Shown: piece by piece, positions 46,201 to 56,344 of the stretch
How the letters are laid out: each line of letters begins with the position of its first letter
Numbering within the stretch: position 1 is the first letter of the stretch
From: Adiantum capillus-veneris
Taxonomy: Eukaryota > Streptophyta > Polypodiopsida > Polypodiales > Pteridaceae
NCBI GenBank assembly: GCA_014529385.2
Contig: CM043946.1
Span: 21,134,577 to 21,198,576 of the forward strand
DNA: 64,000 nt
Direction of reading: 5' to 3'
Translations under genes and position numbers: made by a program
The notes under the pieces: model-generated
Seen by the model: the letters and a program-made list of their open reading frames with translations, nothing else
The model's database searches: none
What the model was told of the DNA's origin: nothing

Positions 46201-46850
46201 GCCTGTGTATTTGACGTTTCTTCTGTCCGTTTAACCTACGGCTTTCCATACATGGTCTTGACATTGCCTTAAGACTACTTAATGAACTACAGATGGTTTC
46301 AGTAGGCGTAGAATCAGTTTCCGAAGTCCGTCTGCGTTTTTCCGTAGAAAAATGCAATCGGATTTGACCTACGGCTTGTGTATTTGATGTTTCTTCTATC
46401 CGTTTGACCTATGGCTTTCCATACGCGCTCTTGACATTGCCTAAAGACTATCTAATGGACTACGGATGGTTTCGATAGGCATAGAATAAGTTTCCGAAGA
46501 CTGTCTGCGTTTTTCCGTAGAAAAACGCACCCGGATTTGACCTACGTCTTGTGTATTTGTCATTTCTTCTGTCCGTTTGATCTACGGCTTGCCATACACG
46601 CTCTTGACATTGTCTTAAGACTACCTAATGGACTACGGATGGTTTTGGTAGTCATAGAAGCCATTTTCAAAGTCCGTTTGCGTTTTTTCATAGAAAAGCG
46701 CAACAGGATTTTACTTACGGCGTAGAAGCCGTTTATGAAGTTCGTTTGCGTTTTTCCGTAGTAAAACCCAACCGGACTTTAAAAACGGCTTGTATTTTGG
46801 GCATTTCTTCTATCCATTTGACCTATGGCTTGTTATATGTTCCCACCCAA
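43248..46850. repeat. 173-bp tandem repeat array, about 21 units, inside the CACTA element
   Basis: The anchor GGATTTGACCTACGGCTTG falls at 43419, 43592, 43765, 43938, 44111, 44284, 44457, 44630, 44803, 44976, 45149, 45322, 45495, 45667, 45841, 46014, 46187, 46360, 46533 and 46706. The spacing is therefore 173 bp, with one 172/174 pair. Each unit contains GACCTACGGCTTG twice 40 bp apart, CTACGGATGGTTTCGGTAGG once, and a perfect inverted repeat with 10-bp arms TTGCGTTTTT and AAAAACGCAA around CCGTAG. The last unit (46706-46850) is degraded. Short ORFs arise by chance, because 173 is not a multiple of three. Confidence 0.97.
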
Positions 46851-47325
46851 CCTTTTTTGAGGAGGAAGCTTGTCTCTAAGAGCAATGACGGCGCTGTTGT
46901 TGCTCCCTAGAGGACTTTCATGTGTAAAGGTGAGAGTTGAGCTTCGAATGTATTTTGAGCTGGTCAAATGAAGTCGTAGGCTGCATCAAACGATTGAGGT
47001 CACTTTGGCTCGACATGCACAACGCCCGGTCATACTACTGACCATGGAGGAGATTGATGAGATCCGCCAACGACAGATGATGGATCTCCTATGATCTACC
47101 TATCCCAGCTAGCTGTTTTAGCCGTTTAGTCTACACCCAGCAGTTTAGGATTCCATAATATTTTGTTTTGTTATCTTTTTACTCTGACTTTGTATCACAT
47201 CCACCACATTGTAACTTTATTGTCTCATAGGTCACTTTGGCCTTTCGAAGACGTTCATATAACATTTCATTTCATTTCTCTCTTTAATTTTTCTTTCTTT
47301 AATTTTAATTTCCTACGCATACATT

Positions 47326-47365
<40 letters not shown>

Positions 47366-47510
47366 TACACACACACACACGATGTAGAGAGAGAGGGGGG
47401 TTGGGGGGGGGAGAGTGACATAATACTTGCGCAACAGGTTTTGGCCAAGATTTGAGCAGGCGAAAATGGCCCCTGCGCGCGCGGGTTTCCCTTTTTTCTC
47501 CCAAATTTTT
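46851..47510. other. Possible captured gene fragment within the CACTA 5' end
   Basis: Between the array and the right subterminal repeats lies unique-looking DNA. A plus-strand frame at about 46982-47093 reads LHQTIEVTLARHAQRPVILL, then TMEEIDEIRQRQMMDLL and TGA. A/T-rich sequence like a 3' UTR follows, with TTTGTATCACATCC. It could be the last exon of a host gene carried by the transposon. I do not recognise the protein. A CT run (about 47330-47361) lies further right. Confidence 0.35.
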
Positions 47511-47704
47511 TTACGTCGCAAACAGCGTCGATATATCCGTGGAAATTTGTGTCGATATACGTGTGGCAAGTAAGGCCTTTCCACACGCATATCGCCGCGC
47601 ATTGCGACGCGTATATCGACGTGTTCTAATTACGTCGATATACGTGTGGAAAGGCATGGCCATTGATATATGATGCTTCGATATCTTCATGTTATGTTGT
47701 AGTG
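47511..47704 (-). repeat. CACTA right terminal inverted repeat and subterminal repeats
   Basis: The motif CGTCGATATA(C)GTGTGG appears several times (47525, 47550, 47632) with the inverse CCACACGCATATCG at 47581. The terminus ATGTTGTAGTG ends at 47704, directly before the TTT duplication. Confidence 0.8.
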
Positions 47705-47707
47705 TTT

Positions 47708-49309
47708 CTGCGTTTTGAAGGTATCATCAACAATAATTATGTAGTCATGATTTTCATTTTTAAGCTTATTGTTGCGCACGATTTGGATTTGGTATATGTA
47801 TATAGTATATAGAGTATAGAGTAAATATAATATATATATATAATATAGAGTATATAGTATATAGATTATATAGTATAAAGATTACATAGTATATAATATA
47901 TAATATAATATTATAATACATAGTATGTAATATATAAAATATATAATATAAAATAGAACATATAATATATCATATTATACAGAATATAGTATATACAATA
48001 CACTACATATACTAGTTACTACATATTGAAGTATACCACATATAGTGTTATATACTATAACCTACATTCTATATAACATGTATGATACATAGTATGGAAT
48101 ATTTAAAATATATAGCATAAGATAGAACATATAATATATCATATTATATAGAATATAGTACTATGTACAACACACTACATATAACATGCTACAGAAAGTA
48201 AATATATTGCATACTACATATAGAAATATACACTAGTTACTACATATTAAAGTATACCACATACAGTGTTATATACTATACCCTACATTTTATAGTATGA
48301 GATGTAAGTAGTATGTAGTTTACTTTATGTAATGTGTACTAAACTCTATACTATTGGTTTTATATAAACTGAGAACTATATAATATGTGTTTTATAGATA
48401 ATGGCACCTAAGAGGGATAGCAAGAAAAGAAAACCTCCAGTCTCTCCTTCCAGCAACCGTCAAGTGAGCATGTAGCTTACGTCTAGCTGTATTACAGAGG
48501 GAACTATTGATCAGGAGGCCTCATCACGTATCTGACATTTGGACACTCTACCCAATAAAAAAAACCGAAATCTCAAAAGGTGTATTTTTATTGATGATGA
48601 GGCTCAAGTTGATGAAGACTCCAAAAACGTTCAAGATGATGTATAGATCACATGTAAATTATTAGTGTATGATATAAATTTATGTTGGTGTGTAGTTTGT
48701 ATTAGAAATTATGCAAGAGAGGGAGGGGATAAAATTGCCAAAAGGTTGTTTCCAGCATATTATTGTAGCAACATGATAGATGATGTAGTCTTCCCCTCAA
48801 GATTGATGGTGTTATTTCTTAGAGGCGGGGTAGAGTTGTCTTCTTTGTTCTTTCGGTAAGACTAGTCCAAACTATGATAGTAGTGAATGTTTTAGTATAT
48901 GTGTGTTTGCATTAGGTTTCTAATGTACTTTTTATATGGTCAAGTGGTTGTTGGCAACATTTATTGAGCCTCATGACTATGTTTTGGACTTGTTTGTGGA
49001 GTGTGGTGGTTTGGGCCGAGCTTCTATGAAAGATAGGAGGCATTGCATGTGTCTAGAGCTAAATGATGTGCTCTTTGAAAGATGTTTGTCCAAAATTGCA
49101 TGTGAACTGTGAAATGTTGATTATGGATGCACACGTGGTTTAGGAAACTCTATTATAATAGTACGCATCTTGATGTTTTGATTTATGTTTTTGTATACAT
49201 GGTAGCCATATGACATTGACATGGCATTTTGGTGATTTTTTTAGTATGAGATGTATGGCACACTAGCACTTATAGTTTGGTTTGGAGCGATCTTAAGTTG
49301 ATTTGGTAT
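47708..49309. other. AT-rich flank with TATA-type repeats
   Basis: From about 47790 to 48395 the DNA is almost entirely TATAGTATATA-type simple sequence. At 48402 an ATG opens MAPKRDSKKRKPPVSPSS, preceded by TTTTATAG, but it stops after 24 codons. A 64-residue ORF at 48665-48859 has no recognised features. This may be decayed genic or transposon sequence. Element D is inserted at its right edge. Confidence 0.5.
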
Positions 49310-49314
49310 GCTCC

Positions 49315-49710
49315 TGTTATGGCATGAGTCACACATGCGGTCCTGCGGTCCTGCGGAGGTCTGGAAATTGCGGATCAGGAGTCATGCAGTATGCGGCAGC
49401 CGTGACGGCAGTTCTTCACAAGATATCATGGGACAGGAGTGGGTGTACCGTTCTCGATTTGCGCTAGAGCAGGTATATGGGGGGCATACCTGTCTTTCGA
49501 TGTAACCAACCAATCTCTATGTTATTCATGACATCTGCTGTTGTAACTCTGTGACTAGATTACATATGAATGAAGCAGGAGGTGTTCTGTGCATGTGTAC
49601 TATGTACTGTCTTCTCTCCTATTTCTATGTGTTTGATGTTCACATAATGTAGTTTGCGGGTAATCATGCCCGTAATGCCTATTGCTTCTGTGCGGGCAAT
49701 AGCCATTACA
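49315..49710 (+). repeat. Element D 5' LTR
   Basis: 396 bp, TG...CA, about nine-tenths identical by eye to the 3' LTR. It is followed by TTCGGTGACCACGATGCG, which may contain the primer site. I could not match it to a specific tRNA. Confidence 0.92.
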
Positions 49711-49754
49711 TTCGGTGACCACGATGCGTGATGGACGACCTGTGATGAATATGT

Positions 49755-50908
49755 ATGCGCACTAGGTTGCAGGGTCCGCCTGACCTTGTGGTTCCAGTTG
49801 TAGGAAGACGTCGGAGAAGAGGCGGTTCGGATGAATTTGTTTTTTCTTCACCGTAGGTTGAGGAATTTGTATCTCCATCACCAAGCTCGGTGCGTGGTAG
49901 GCGATTGCGGCGGGCCAGGCGTACTCCACGTAGGCAGTCATGTCATCCTGTTGTACGTTCACCCTCACCAACACAGGTTGCTCCACCACCGTCTCCGGTA
50001 AGCAGTCTGGGGGTGTCTCCGCCACTGTCCCCACCTCCTAGTGCTCGTCAGCTTTTTTCGGGAGGAGGTACAATTGGGCAAGGGATGATGGCACATCCTC
50101 AGATTAAGTATACTCAATTTTGAGGTCTTTTGAGAGAAGACCTCGATGCACATTTGCGCCAATTCAATAAAGCTTATGGATTGAATCATCCTGGGGTGGT
50201 GATTCCTCTCCATCAACAATTAGTGTTTGAATCTACACTCTCGGGGAAATCTGCGAAAAGGTTGTCCGAATACCCTGATGATCATTTTCAGATGTATGTC
50301 GATGGATCCAGAGCATTTCTACGAAGGTTTAGAACGGACAAGACAGTCCCTCAACATTTGGAAAAGCTTCGAACGCTGTGGCAAAAGTCATTGCAAGTGG
50401 AGGATTACGCTGCAAAATTTTGGATGCTTTTGCAGAGGGTACCTCAGGCACAAAGGCTGGCAGAAGAAGTGTTGAATGATTATTTTTTGCGCGGGCTCAA
50501 CAAGGATCTCAGAACTGCTATGGCAACAGTGGATAAGGTAACCACCCCATTGGATAATGTAATTGCTAGGGATGTAGTAGTAGGAGAAGCTTTAGAGGAT
50601 ACGGAATCTCCAAAGAAATCAAAGAAAAAAGACAGGAAGAAATATCATCGGAAGTCGCAAGACAGTGGCAGTGATAGTTCGGAGTCGGAGTCCGCAGTAT
50701 TAGATTCCTCAGACTCAGGCAACAACAATTCGGGGAAAGAATCGGAAGAGGCACTTCGAAAAAAACCCCAGCATCACGGGAAAGGTGTTTCATCCGGATC
50801 GTCGGAATCGGCTACGGTGGCTAAAAGTTTGAAGGAACTATGGTGTACCCAGCGTCGGAATCCAGGCCATGCTGCTCAGGAGTGCACAATGAATCAGAAG
50901 TGGTGAGC
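49755..50908 (+). pseudogene. Element D gag
   Basis: The likely start is the ATG at 49755 (MRTRLQGPPDLVVPVVGRRR). The frame continues to the TGA at about 50907 with only a TAG at 49854 and a TGA at 50121, each one change from CAG and CGA. The N-terminus is Arg/Pro/Ser-rich (RRARRTPRRQSCHP). The capsid part follows (DDHFQMYVDGSRAFLRRFRT, LRTLWQKSLQVEDYAAKFW, VLNDYFLRGLNKDLRTAM). A Ser/Lys-rich low-complexity stretch (SKKKDRKKYHRKSQDSGSDS) leads to a damaged knuckle, LWCTQRRNPGHAAQEC, in which the second Cys reads Arg. Gag forms the particle. Confidence 0.78.
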
Positions 50909-50941
50909 GATCTTCACGACCAATACTCATAATACAGTGGA

Positions 50942-52267
50942 ATGGTATTTCAATGGTCGGGTTGTTGGAGTCGAGGAGACTCTTCTACATGGCAACAACC
51001 ACAGATAGGGCAGGGACAAGAGCTTGCTGTGGCAATGGCTCATGCTCATACATCAGAGACGCCTTTGCAAGGTCAAGCAGGAGGACAGGGTCAGGGAGAA
51101 GGACGAGGTTGCAAAAGAGGTGGACGAGATCCTAATCGCCCCAAAACATGCCTTTTCTGTTTGGGGGATGCGCACTGGCGATCCGAGTGTACTCAAGCTA
51201 TGGAATATGATCGGAAGAAGCAGGAACGCGCTGCAGGGAAATAGCCTAGTGTGGCTATGGTTCAGATTGAAGGATTGGAGGAGTCTAATCTAGTGGTTTC
51301 ATTAATCACGTGATCGAGTAAAAATGTGGTTCCAACACCCTATGTAAAGATTCCGGATTGGACTGCTCACGAAGAAGTGCGGAAAAAGACTGTGTCCTGG
51401 TTGCCACAATCCGCACCACCATCAGGACCATCGATTGTGGGCGTAGAAATAAAGGAAGGAAAAGTTGGAGATAAGGATGATATTAGAGAAGAGGAGGATT
51501 GGAATTTAGTTTGGAAAGAGGTCCTCACGTCGCCAATACAAGTACCTCTGGGTTCATTGCTGAAATTGGTCCCGAATTTTCATAATGCATTGCTGCGACA
51601 AACGTCCACAGAGCTGAGGGAAGTCGCCATCGGGAAAGTTGAAAGCGAGGATGATGATTCAGCCCCATTGTTAACAAATAGGATCACGGATACCCGCATT
51701 CCGGAGCTTTCAGTTAGATACCATGGAACATACATTGACAAGGTACTATTGGAGGGAGGAGCGGGAGTAAACATTATTACTCAAGCAGCTTGTGAGCATT
51801 TTGAACTCAGTGATTGGGAGCCTGCACCCTTTGTAGTCCGCATGGCAGATCAAAGAAGAGTGCAACCAGTGGGGTTACTTCGGGGCATTGTCTTGGATGT
51901 GGCGGGCTTATCTTTTGCCGTTTCCTTAGTAGTCTTGAATATTGAGGATCATAATCAGGATTATCACATTATCTTGGGGAGACCTTGGTTACGACAAGCG
52001 AGGGTAAAGAATAATTGGGAATCAAATATGCTTACAGTAAAGAAGGGTAGAAGGAAAGTGCGGGTGATGTTGGGAACATGCAGACAACTAGTTCAGGCAG
52101 CATGGCTGGTGATAGCAGAAACAATAAATATGGTGGAAGGATTAGAAGAGGAGAAATTTCTGAAAGCTAATCCGGATTTGGTCTCTTTATATCTGGCGGA
52201 TATTTCTCTGGTTCCGAAGGGGAACTCGGTGGGGGATTCAGGAACTCCAGCAGGAATAGGGGAGTAA
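50942..52267 (+). pseudogene. Element D nucleocapsid knuckle and aspartic protease
   Basis: One frame with TAG at 51242 and TGA at 51311. An intact knuckle, CLFCLGDAHWRSEC, lies at about 51150-51190. The protease core VLLEGGAGVNIITQAACEHF is near 51750, with Glu where the catalytic Asp is expected (E-G-G). HIILGRPWLRQARVKNNWES near 51970 is the second protease motif. The E-G-G form would be expected to abolish activity unless it is a sequence change private to this copy. The frame passes a TAA at 52265 into the RT N-terminus. Confidence 0.78.
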
Positions 52268-52273
52268 CAACAG

Positions 52274-53050
52274 GTGCTTCCAAGTACTGAATCATTGGAG
52301 GACGTTATTCAGCAAGAACGTGCATTTGAGGCGCAGATGGAAAAAATTACAAGGGTTAAAGAAGATGAATTAGAGAAGGTCTTTCTTGGGGAGCAAGCGG
52401 AGTCACAGTCCATATACATTAATAAGCAGCTTGAGGCAAGTTTTAGAGATGATTTGATTAAGTTACTGACACAATTTAAGGATTTCGCATGGAAATATGA
52501 GGATAATTTTTATCAGCATACGATAAATCTAAAACCGGATGTGATGCCAGTGAAGCAGCACTCATATAGGATGAATCCGAATGTGGCAAAGCAAGTTAAG
52601 ATGGAAATTGATCGTCTTTTGGAAGTGGGTTTTATTACCCCTATTGATAATCCGGAGTGGATTTCTCCAATTGTGGTTGTACCAAAGAAAAACAAGTAAA
52701 TCTGAATTTGTGTGGATTATCGGAAATTGAATGCGGCTACTATTCCAGATCCTTTTCCTCTCCCATTCTTGGATTCCATTTTGGATGATGTAGCAGGACA
52801 TGAGATGTATACTTTTCTGGATGGGTTTAGTGGATATAACCAAATACGAATGGCATTGCGGGATCAACCAAAAACAACTTTTATTACCGCATGGGGTGTG
52901 TTTGCCTGCACAGTGATGTGGTTTGGATTGCAGAATGCGCCTTCAACTTTTCAAAGGGATATGTTCCAAATTTTTGGCCCTTATTTGATGGATTTTATGA
53001 GAATTTTTCTGGATGATCTCAGTGTTTTTGGAGCGCAATTAGAGCACTTG
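52274..53050 (+). pseudogene. Element D reverse transcriptase, N-terminal and palm part
   Basis: Frame 52274-52699, then TAA (52697) and TGA (52703), then 52712 onward. The RT motifs are PVKQHSYRMNPNVAKQVKME, EVGFITPIDNPEWISPIVVV, ICVDYRKLNAATIPDPFPLP, FSGYNQIRMALRDQPKTTF, GLQNAPSTFQRDMF and the active site FLDDLSVFG. The catalytic box reads FLDD in place of YxDD. The frame is cut at 53050 by the solo LTR and resumes at 54656 as KQLRLCFLKC in the same frame. Confidence 0.88.
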
Positions 53051-54650
53051 TGTCATAAAAATCAATATCTAATTCTCCTAAATGATTTTCTCATATTAAA
53101 CTGATCATTTAATGTGGGGAAGTGCCAAGGGAGAAAAAGCTAGAATATTGGTTAAGCTAGCAGACCGGCCACAGTAGGGATCCAAAGGAGGGAAAATAGG
53201 GATCCAAAGGGGGGGCCATCTGCAAAAAGAGCCATGTGAAACAATGGGCCAAAAAGACCCTAAGGTTCAGCCCATTAAGACTTCCAAAATGCTAAGGTTC
53301 CAAAATTCAAAGGTTGAGTCCAAAGGTCAACCCTAGGGAAAATTGGATGCTTTGTGTGTGCCCTAAAAGTCTTTGCACATCCCTACATGGGAGGGGGCGA
53401 GCCCCAAAGCTAGGGGATGAGAGAGAAAGCCACACACACACACACAGGCTCCCTTTACACAAAGGGAATGAGGGACACATGTCAGCTCCCTAGGCCAGAT
53501 GCCCACAAGGTGTGCCTAGTTCCTATTGGAAGACCCTTGAAGTGGACCAATGAGAATTAAGCTAGAGTAAATGTAGTTTAATTAATTTAAAAAAACATTT
53601 AATAAAAGAAACCAATGAGAAATAAGTCTCCTAGAAGACTATTGGGCAGTCTCCCAAAGGGTCCAATGAGCATTCAGAAGCCTCATGGCTTGCCTGATTC
53701 TTATTGGCCAGGAGACAAAGGGGTCCAATGAGAGTTTTGTTTAATTATTTAATTATCTAAAGCTCTCACAAAAGGGGAAAGGGGGACACATGTCTAAAGG
53801 CTATCACTTATGCTGTTTAATTCCTATTGGCTTGACCTGGGGAGGTCCAATGAGGCAAAAGCCAGACCTAATTAGCAGCTAGGGCTCGCCCAAGAGAGAG
53901 AGAGGGCTGATTTTTGCTTGGCATTGACACACACACACTCACACTTGACCATGTGTGAAGGAAGGAAGAATACTCTATCTCCTCCCAAGCTTTAATGGAG
54001 AGCTCATCACCTACTCCAAGCTTGTGAGATAGAAGCCTACATCAACACTCTCTTGGCATGTGGATGCAAATCCAACCAAGAGCCAAGCTTCAATGCATGC
54101 TCATCTCCTCTACCAAGCTAATTACTAAGCTAAGCTATGCTAATATGAGTGATTATGTGAGGAGATGTACATCTTTCTCGTAAGATACTCCTTTTTCCTC
54201 TCAATCTACTCTCATACCCTGCTAGCTCTCACCATCTTCGAAGGTGTGTGAGGTCTTGGGTCTGAGAACGGGGATAATTCAAGTTGTGTTTGATTAAGTG
54301 TTTTGCTTGGTGTATGAAGCTTCCATCTTCATTGCACTAGCTAGTCTTGAAGGAACACAAAGAATTGTATTGTACAATGTCTCTCTTGATGGGAGAAACC
54401 ATAATACAAAGCCTTTTGGAGGGGGGGACCGGCTCCATGAAAATCCGGTCCTCAACTGTTGTCAATAGCTTAATTTCTCTCTCTTTTGAAGGTATTGTCG
54501 ATGCTATCTAACTAGGTGTTATGCTTTTTGTTGCTCTCTCTCCACCCAAGCACTCTTGTAATTCTCATTAGGAATCTATTCTAATGAAATGCCCACTATG
54601 TTCATGCTAATTTCCGCTACACATAAGATTTTAGGCCATTAAATGTTACA
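53051..54650 (+). mobile_element. Solo LTR of the element C family inserted in element D RT
   Basis: 1600 bp, the reverse complement of the element C LTR as it lies in this window (TGTCATAA...AATGTTACA). It is flanked by ACTTG on both sides (53046-53050 and 54651-54655), and RT resumes in frame after it. No internal sequence remains, so it is a solo LTR left by recombination between LTRs. Transcription sense is plus, opposite to element C. Confidence 0.94.
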
Positions 54651-54655
54651 ACTTG

Positions 54656-54716
54656 AAGCAATTACGGTTATGCTTTCTGAAATGCAGAGAGGTAAAATTC
54701 AGTTTGAATCCTTTAA
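54656..54716 (+). pseudogene. Element D RT, short middle piece
   Basis: 61 bp between the solo LTR and the TTAA element, encoding KQLRLCFLKC and then FSLNPL. Joined to 57482 with one TTAA kept, it reads on into KCAFAVRSGRLLGH, the usual RT thumb motif. The fit at both joins confirms the two insertion borders. Confidence 0.85.
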
Positions 54717-54943
54717 CACTAGGTTGGTAATGGGACACTTTTATGTCCTCGGACACTTTCATGTCCTCGGACACTTTTATGTCCTGTTAAGTGACCATTT
54801 TCCTTGAATTATGTCAAGAGTTTCAAAATGGATTTTGAGGTGCTATCTATCTAGAAAGTTGTCTTATGAGCTGAAAAAAACTCGACATTTTTTTGGAATA
54901 TCAATTCCATCTTTAACCTTGTCATTGCACAACATTTCACAAC

Positions 54944-56344
54944 CATTAGGAGATTTTGGAGGTCTTTTGGAGGGCCTTTTGGTAGAGAGAGGAAAATAAG
55001 CTCCTCCAATGAGAGAAGAGCCTACGTTACGTAGAAAAATAGATTGATATTAACAAAAATATAAAAGGTGTCCCTCTTCTCATTTAATAATCTAGTGGTC
55101 CTTGAAGACAAGCACTCTCTTTTATTTAATGCGAGCACCTTTTTTAGAAGGTAGATGCGGTGCATTTGATACGAGATACGTCATCACTAGAACTCAAAAA
55201 GTCACAAAACTATCAAGTGGTGGAAGATTTTGAAACTTTTGATACTGCCAATGCGTGCGGAACGCACATATCTCCTAGAAATGAATGTCCAATTGCCTCG
55301 CTTAGACATCCAAAGAGGCCAAAAATGTCGAACACCCCTAAAATAACATTTTACTAACGGCGCGCGAGGGGGCATTCCAAAATTTTGGAATGCCTCCTCG
55401 CGCGTCGTTAGTAAAAAGGCCCTTTTTCCCTCTTTTTAGGGAGCTTTTTGAGAGGAAAATGTTCAAAAACTCTAAAAAGGGGCTTTTTGGAAAGATAAGT
55501 GTCCAAAAATCACTAAAAGGAGCTTTGTACTAACGGCGCGTGAGGGGGCATTCCAAAATTTTGGAATGCCTCCTCGCGCGCCGTTAGTAAAAAGGCCCTT
55601 TTTTCCTCTTTTTAGGGAGCTTTTTGAGAGGAAAATGTCCAAAAACCTCTAAAAAGGGGCTTTTTGGAAAGATAAGTGTCCAAAAATCACTAAAAGGAGC
55701 TTTGTACTAACGGCGCACGAGGGGGCATTCCAAAATTTTGGAATGCCTCCTCGCGCGCCGTTAGTAAAAAGGCCCTTTTTTCTTTTTTTTAGGGAGCTTT
55801 TTGAGACGAAAATATCCAAAAACCTCTAAAAAGGGGCTTTTTGGAAAGATAAGTGTCCAAAAATCACTAAAAGGAGCTTTGCACTAACGGCGCGCAAAGG
55901 GGCATTCTAAAATTTTAGAATGCCTCCTCGCGCTCCTTGAGTAAAAAACCCATTTTTGGGGGTTTTTTGACATTTTTTGCCTCTCCGGATGTCGGAATGA
56001 GACAAGTAGACATTCGTTTTTAAGGTATTTTGGCGTTCCGGATGCATTGGTGGTGTCAAAATCCTCAAAATCTATCACTATTTTATAGTTTGTGACTTTT
56101 CAACTTTCAGTGATGACGTACGCTGCATTGAATGCGCCGCAGCTGCCTCTGAAAAAGACGCTCGCATTAAATAAAAAAGTGACCGTTTTCAAGGATGATT
56201 GGGAATATAAATCTACTTTTTAGAGTGTCTGGTTGTCCTTTTGGACGTACTCACAAGTTGCAAGTGCATTTTAAAAAAAGTTTCTAGAGAGAGAAATACA
56301 ATTTCTTACAAGGCCCTCCAAATGACCTCCAAAATTTTCTAATG
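54944..56344. mobile_element. Foldback element copy 2 (nested in the TTAA element)
   Basis: Left end CATTAGGAGATTTTGGAGG, right end reverse-complemented CATTAGAAAATTTTGGAGG. The arms of about 400 bp pair imperfectly (CTCATTTAATAATCTAGTGG side against AAAGTGACCGTTTTCAAGG side). The middle is a tandem array of 176-177 bp units at 55353-55942. It encodes no protein. It is inverted relative to copy 1 at 33485-34492 and larger because of the extra units. No target duplication was found. Confidence 0.78.
55353..55942. repeat. Tandem 177-bp units, each centred on a 60-bp palindrome
   Basis: Units start with ACTAACGGCGCG at 55353, 55529, 55706 and 55883 (periods 176, 177, 177). Each start is a 60-bp inverted repeat with no spacer, centred on AAAATTTT (ACTAACGGCGCGCGAGG on one side, CCTCGCGCGCCGTTAGT on the other). 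The palindromes at 55529-55588 and 55706-55765 are close to perfect. Confidence 0.95.

Larger units (their letters stand above)
36395..47704 (-). mobile_element. CACTA (En/Spm-type) transposon, 11.3 kb
   Basis: The left end reads CACTACAACAAAAAAGG and the right end reads ATGTTGTAGTG, the inverse of CACTACAACAT. A 3-bp duplication TTT flanks both ends (36392-36394 and 47705-47707), as expected for CACTA elements. Subterminal sequence repeats short motifs at both ends. Two minus-strand genes lie inside: TNP2-type transposase and a second Transposase_24-like ORF. It also contains an LTR-like insertion (40163-40973), a 173-bp tandem array (43248-46850) and a possible captured gene fragment. In-frame stops make the transposase inactive, so the copy would move only with help in trans. 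Confidence 0.93.

Noticed and set aside
43124-46725. Repeated similar ORFs (GLCIWRFFYPFDLR-type) in the array
   Set aside because: They recur with the 173-bp satellite and change frame from unit to unit, as 173 is not divisible by three. This is not a repeat protein.
43248-46850. CRISPR-like array
   Set aside because: The repeats are contiguous 173-bp units without distinct spacers, in a plant transposon.
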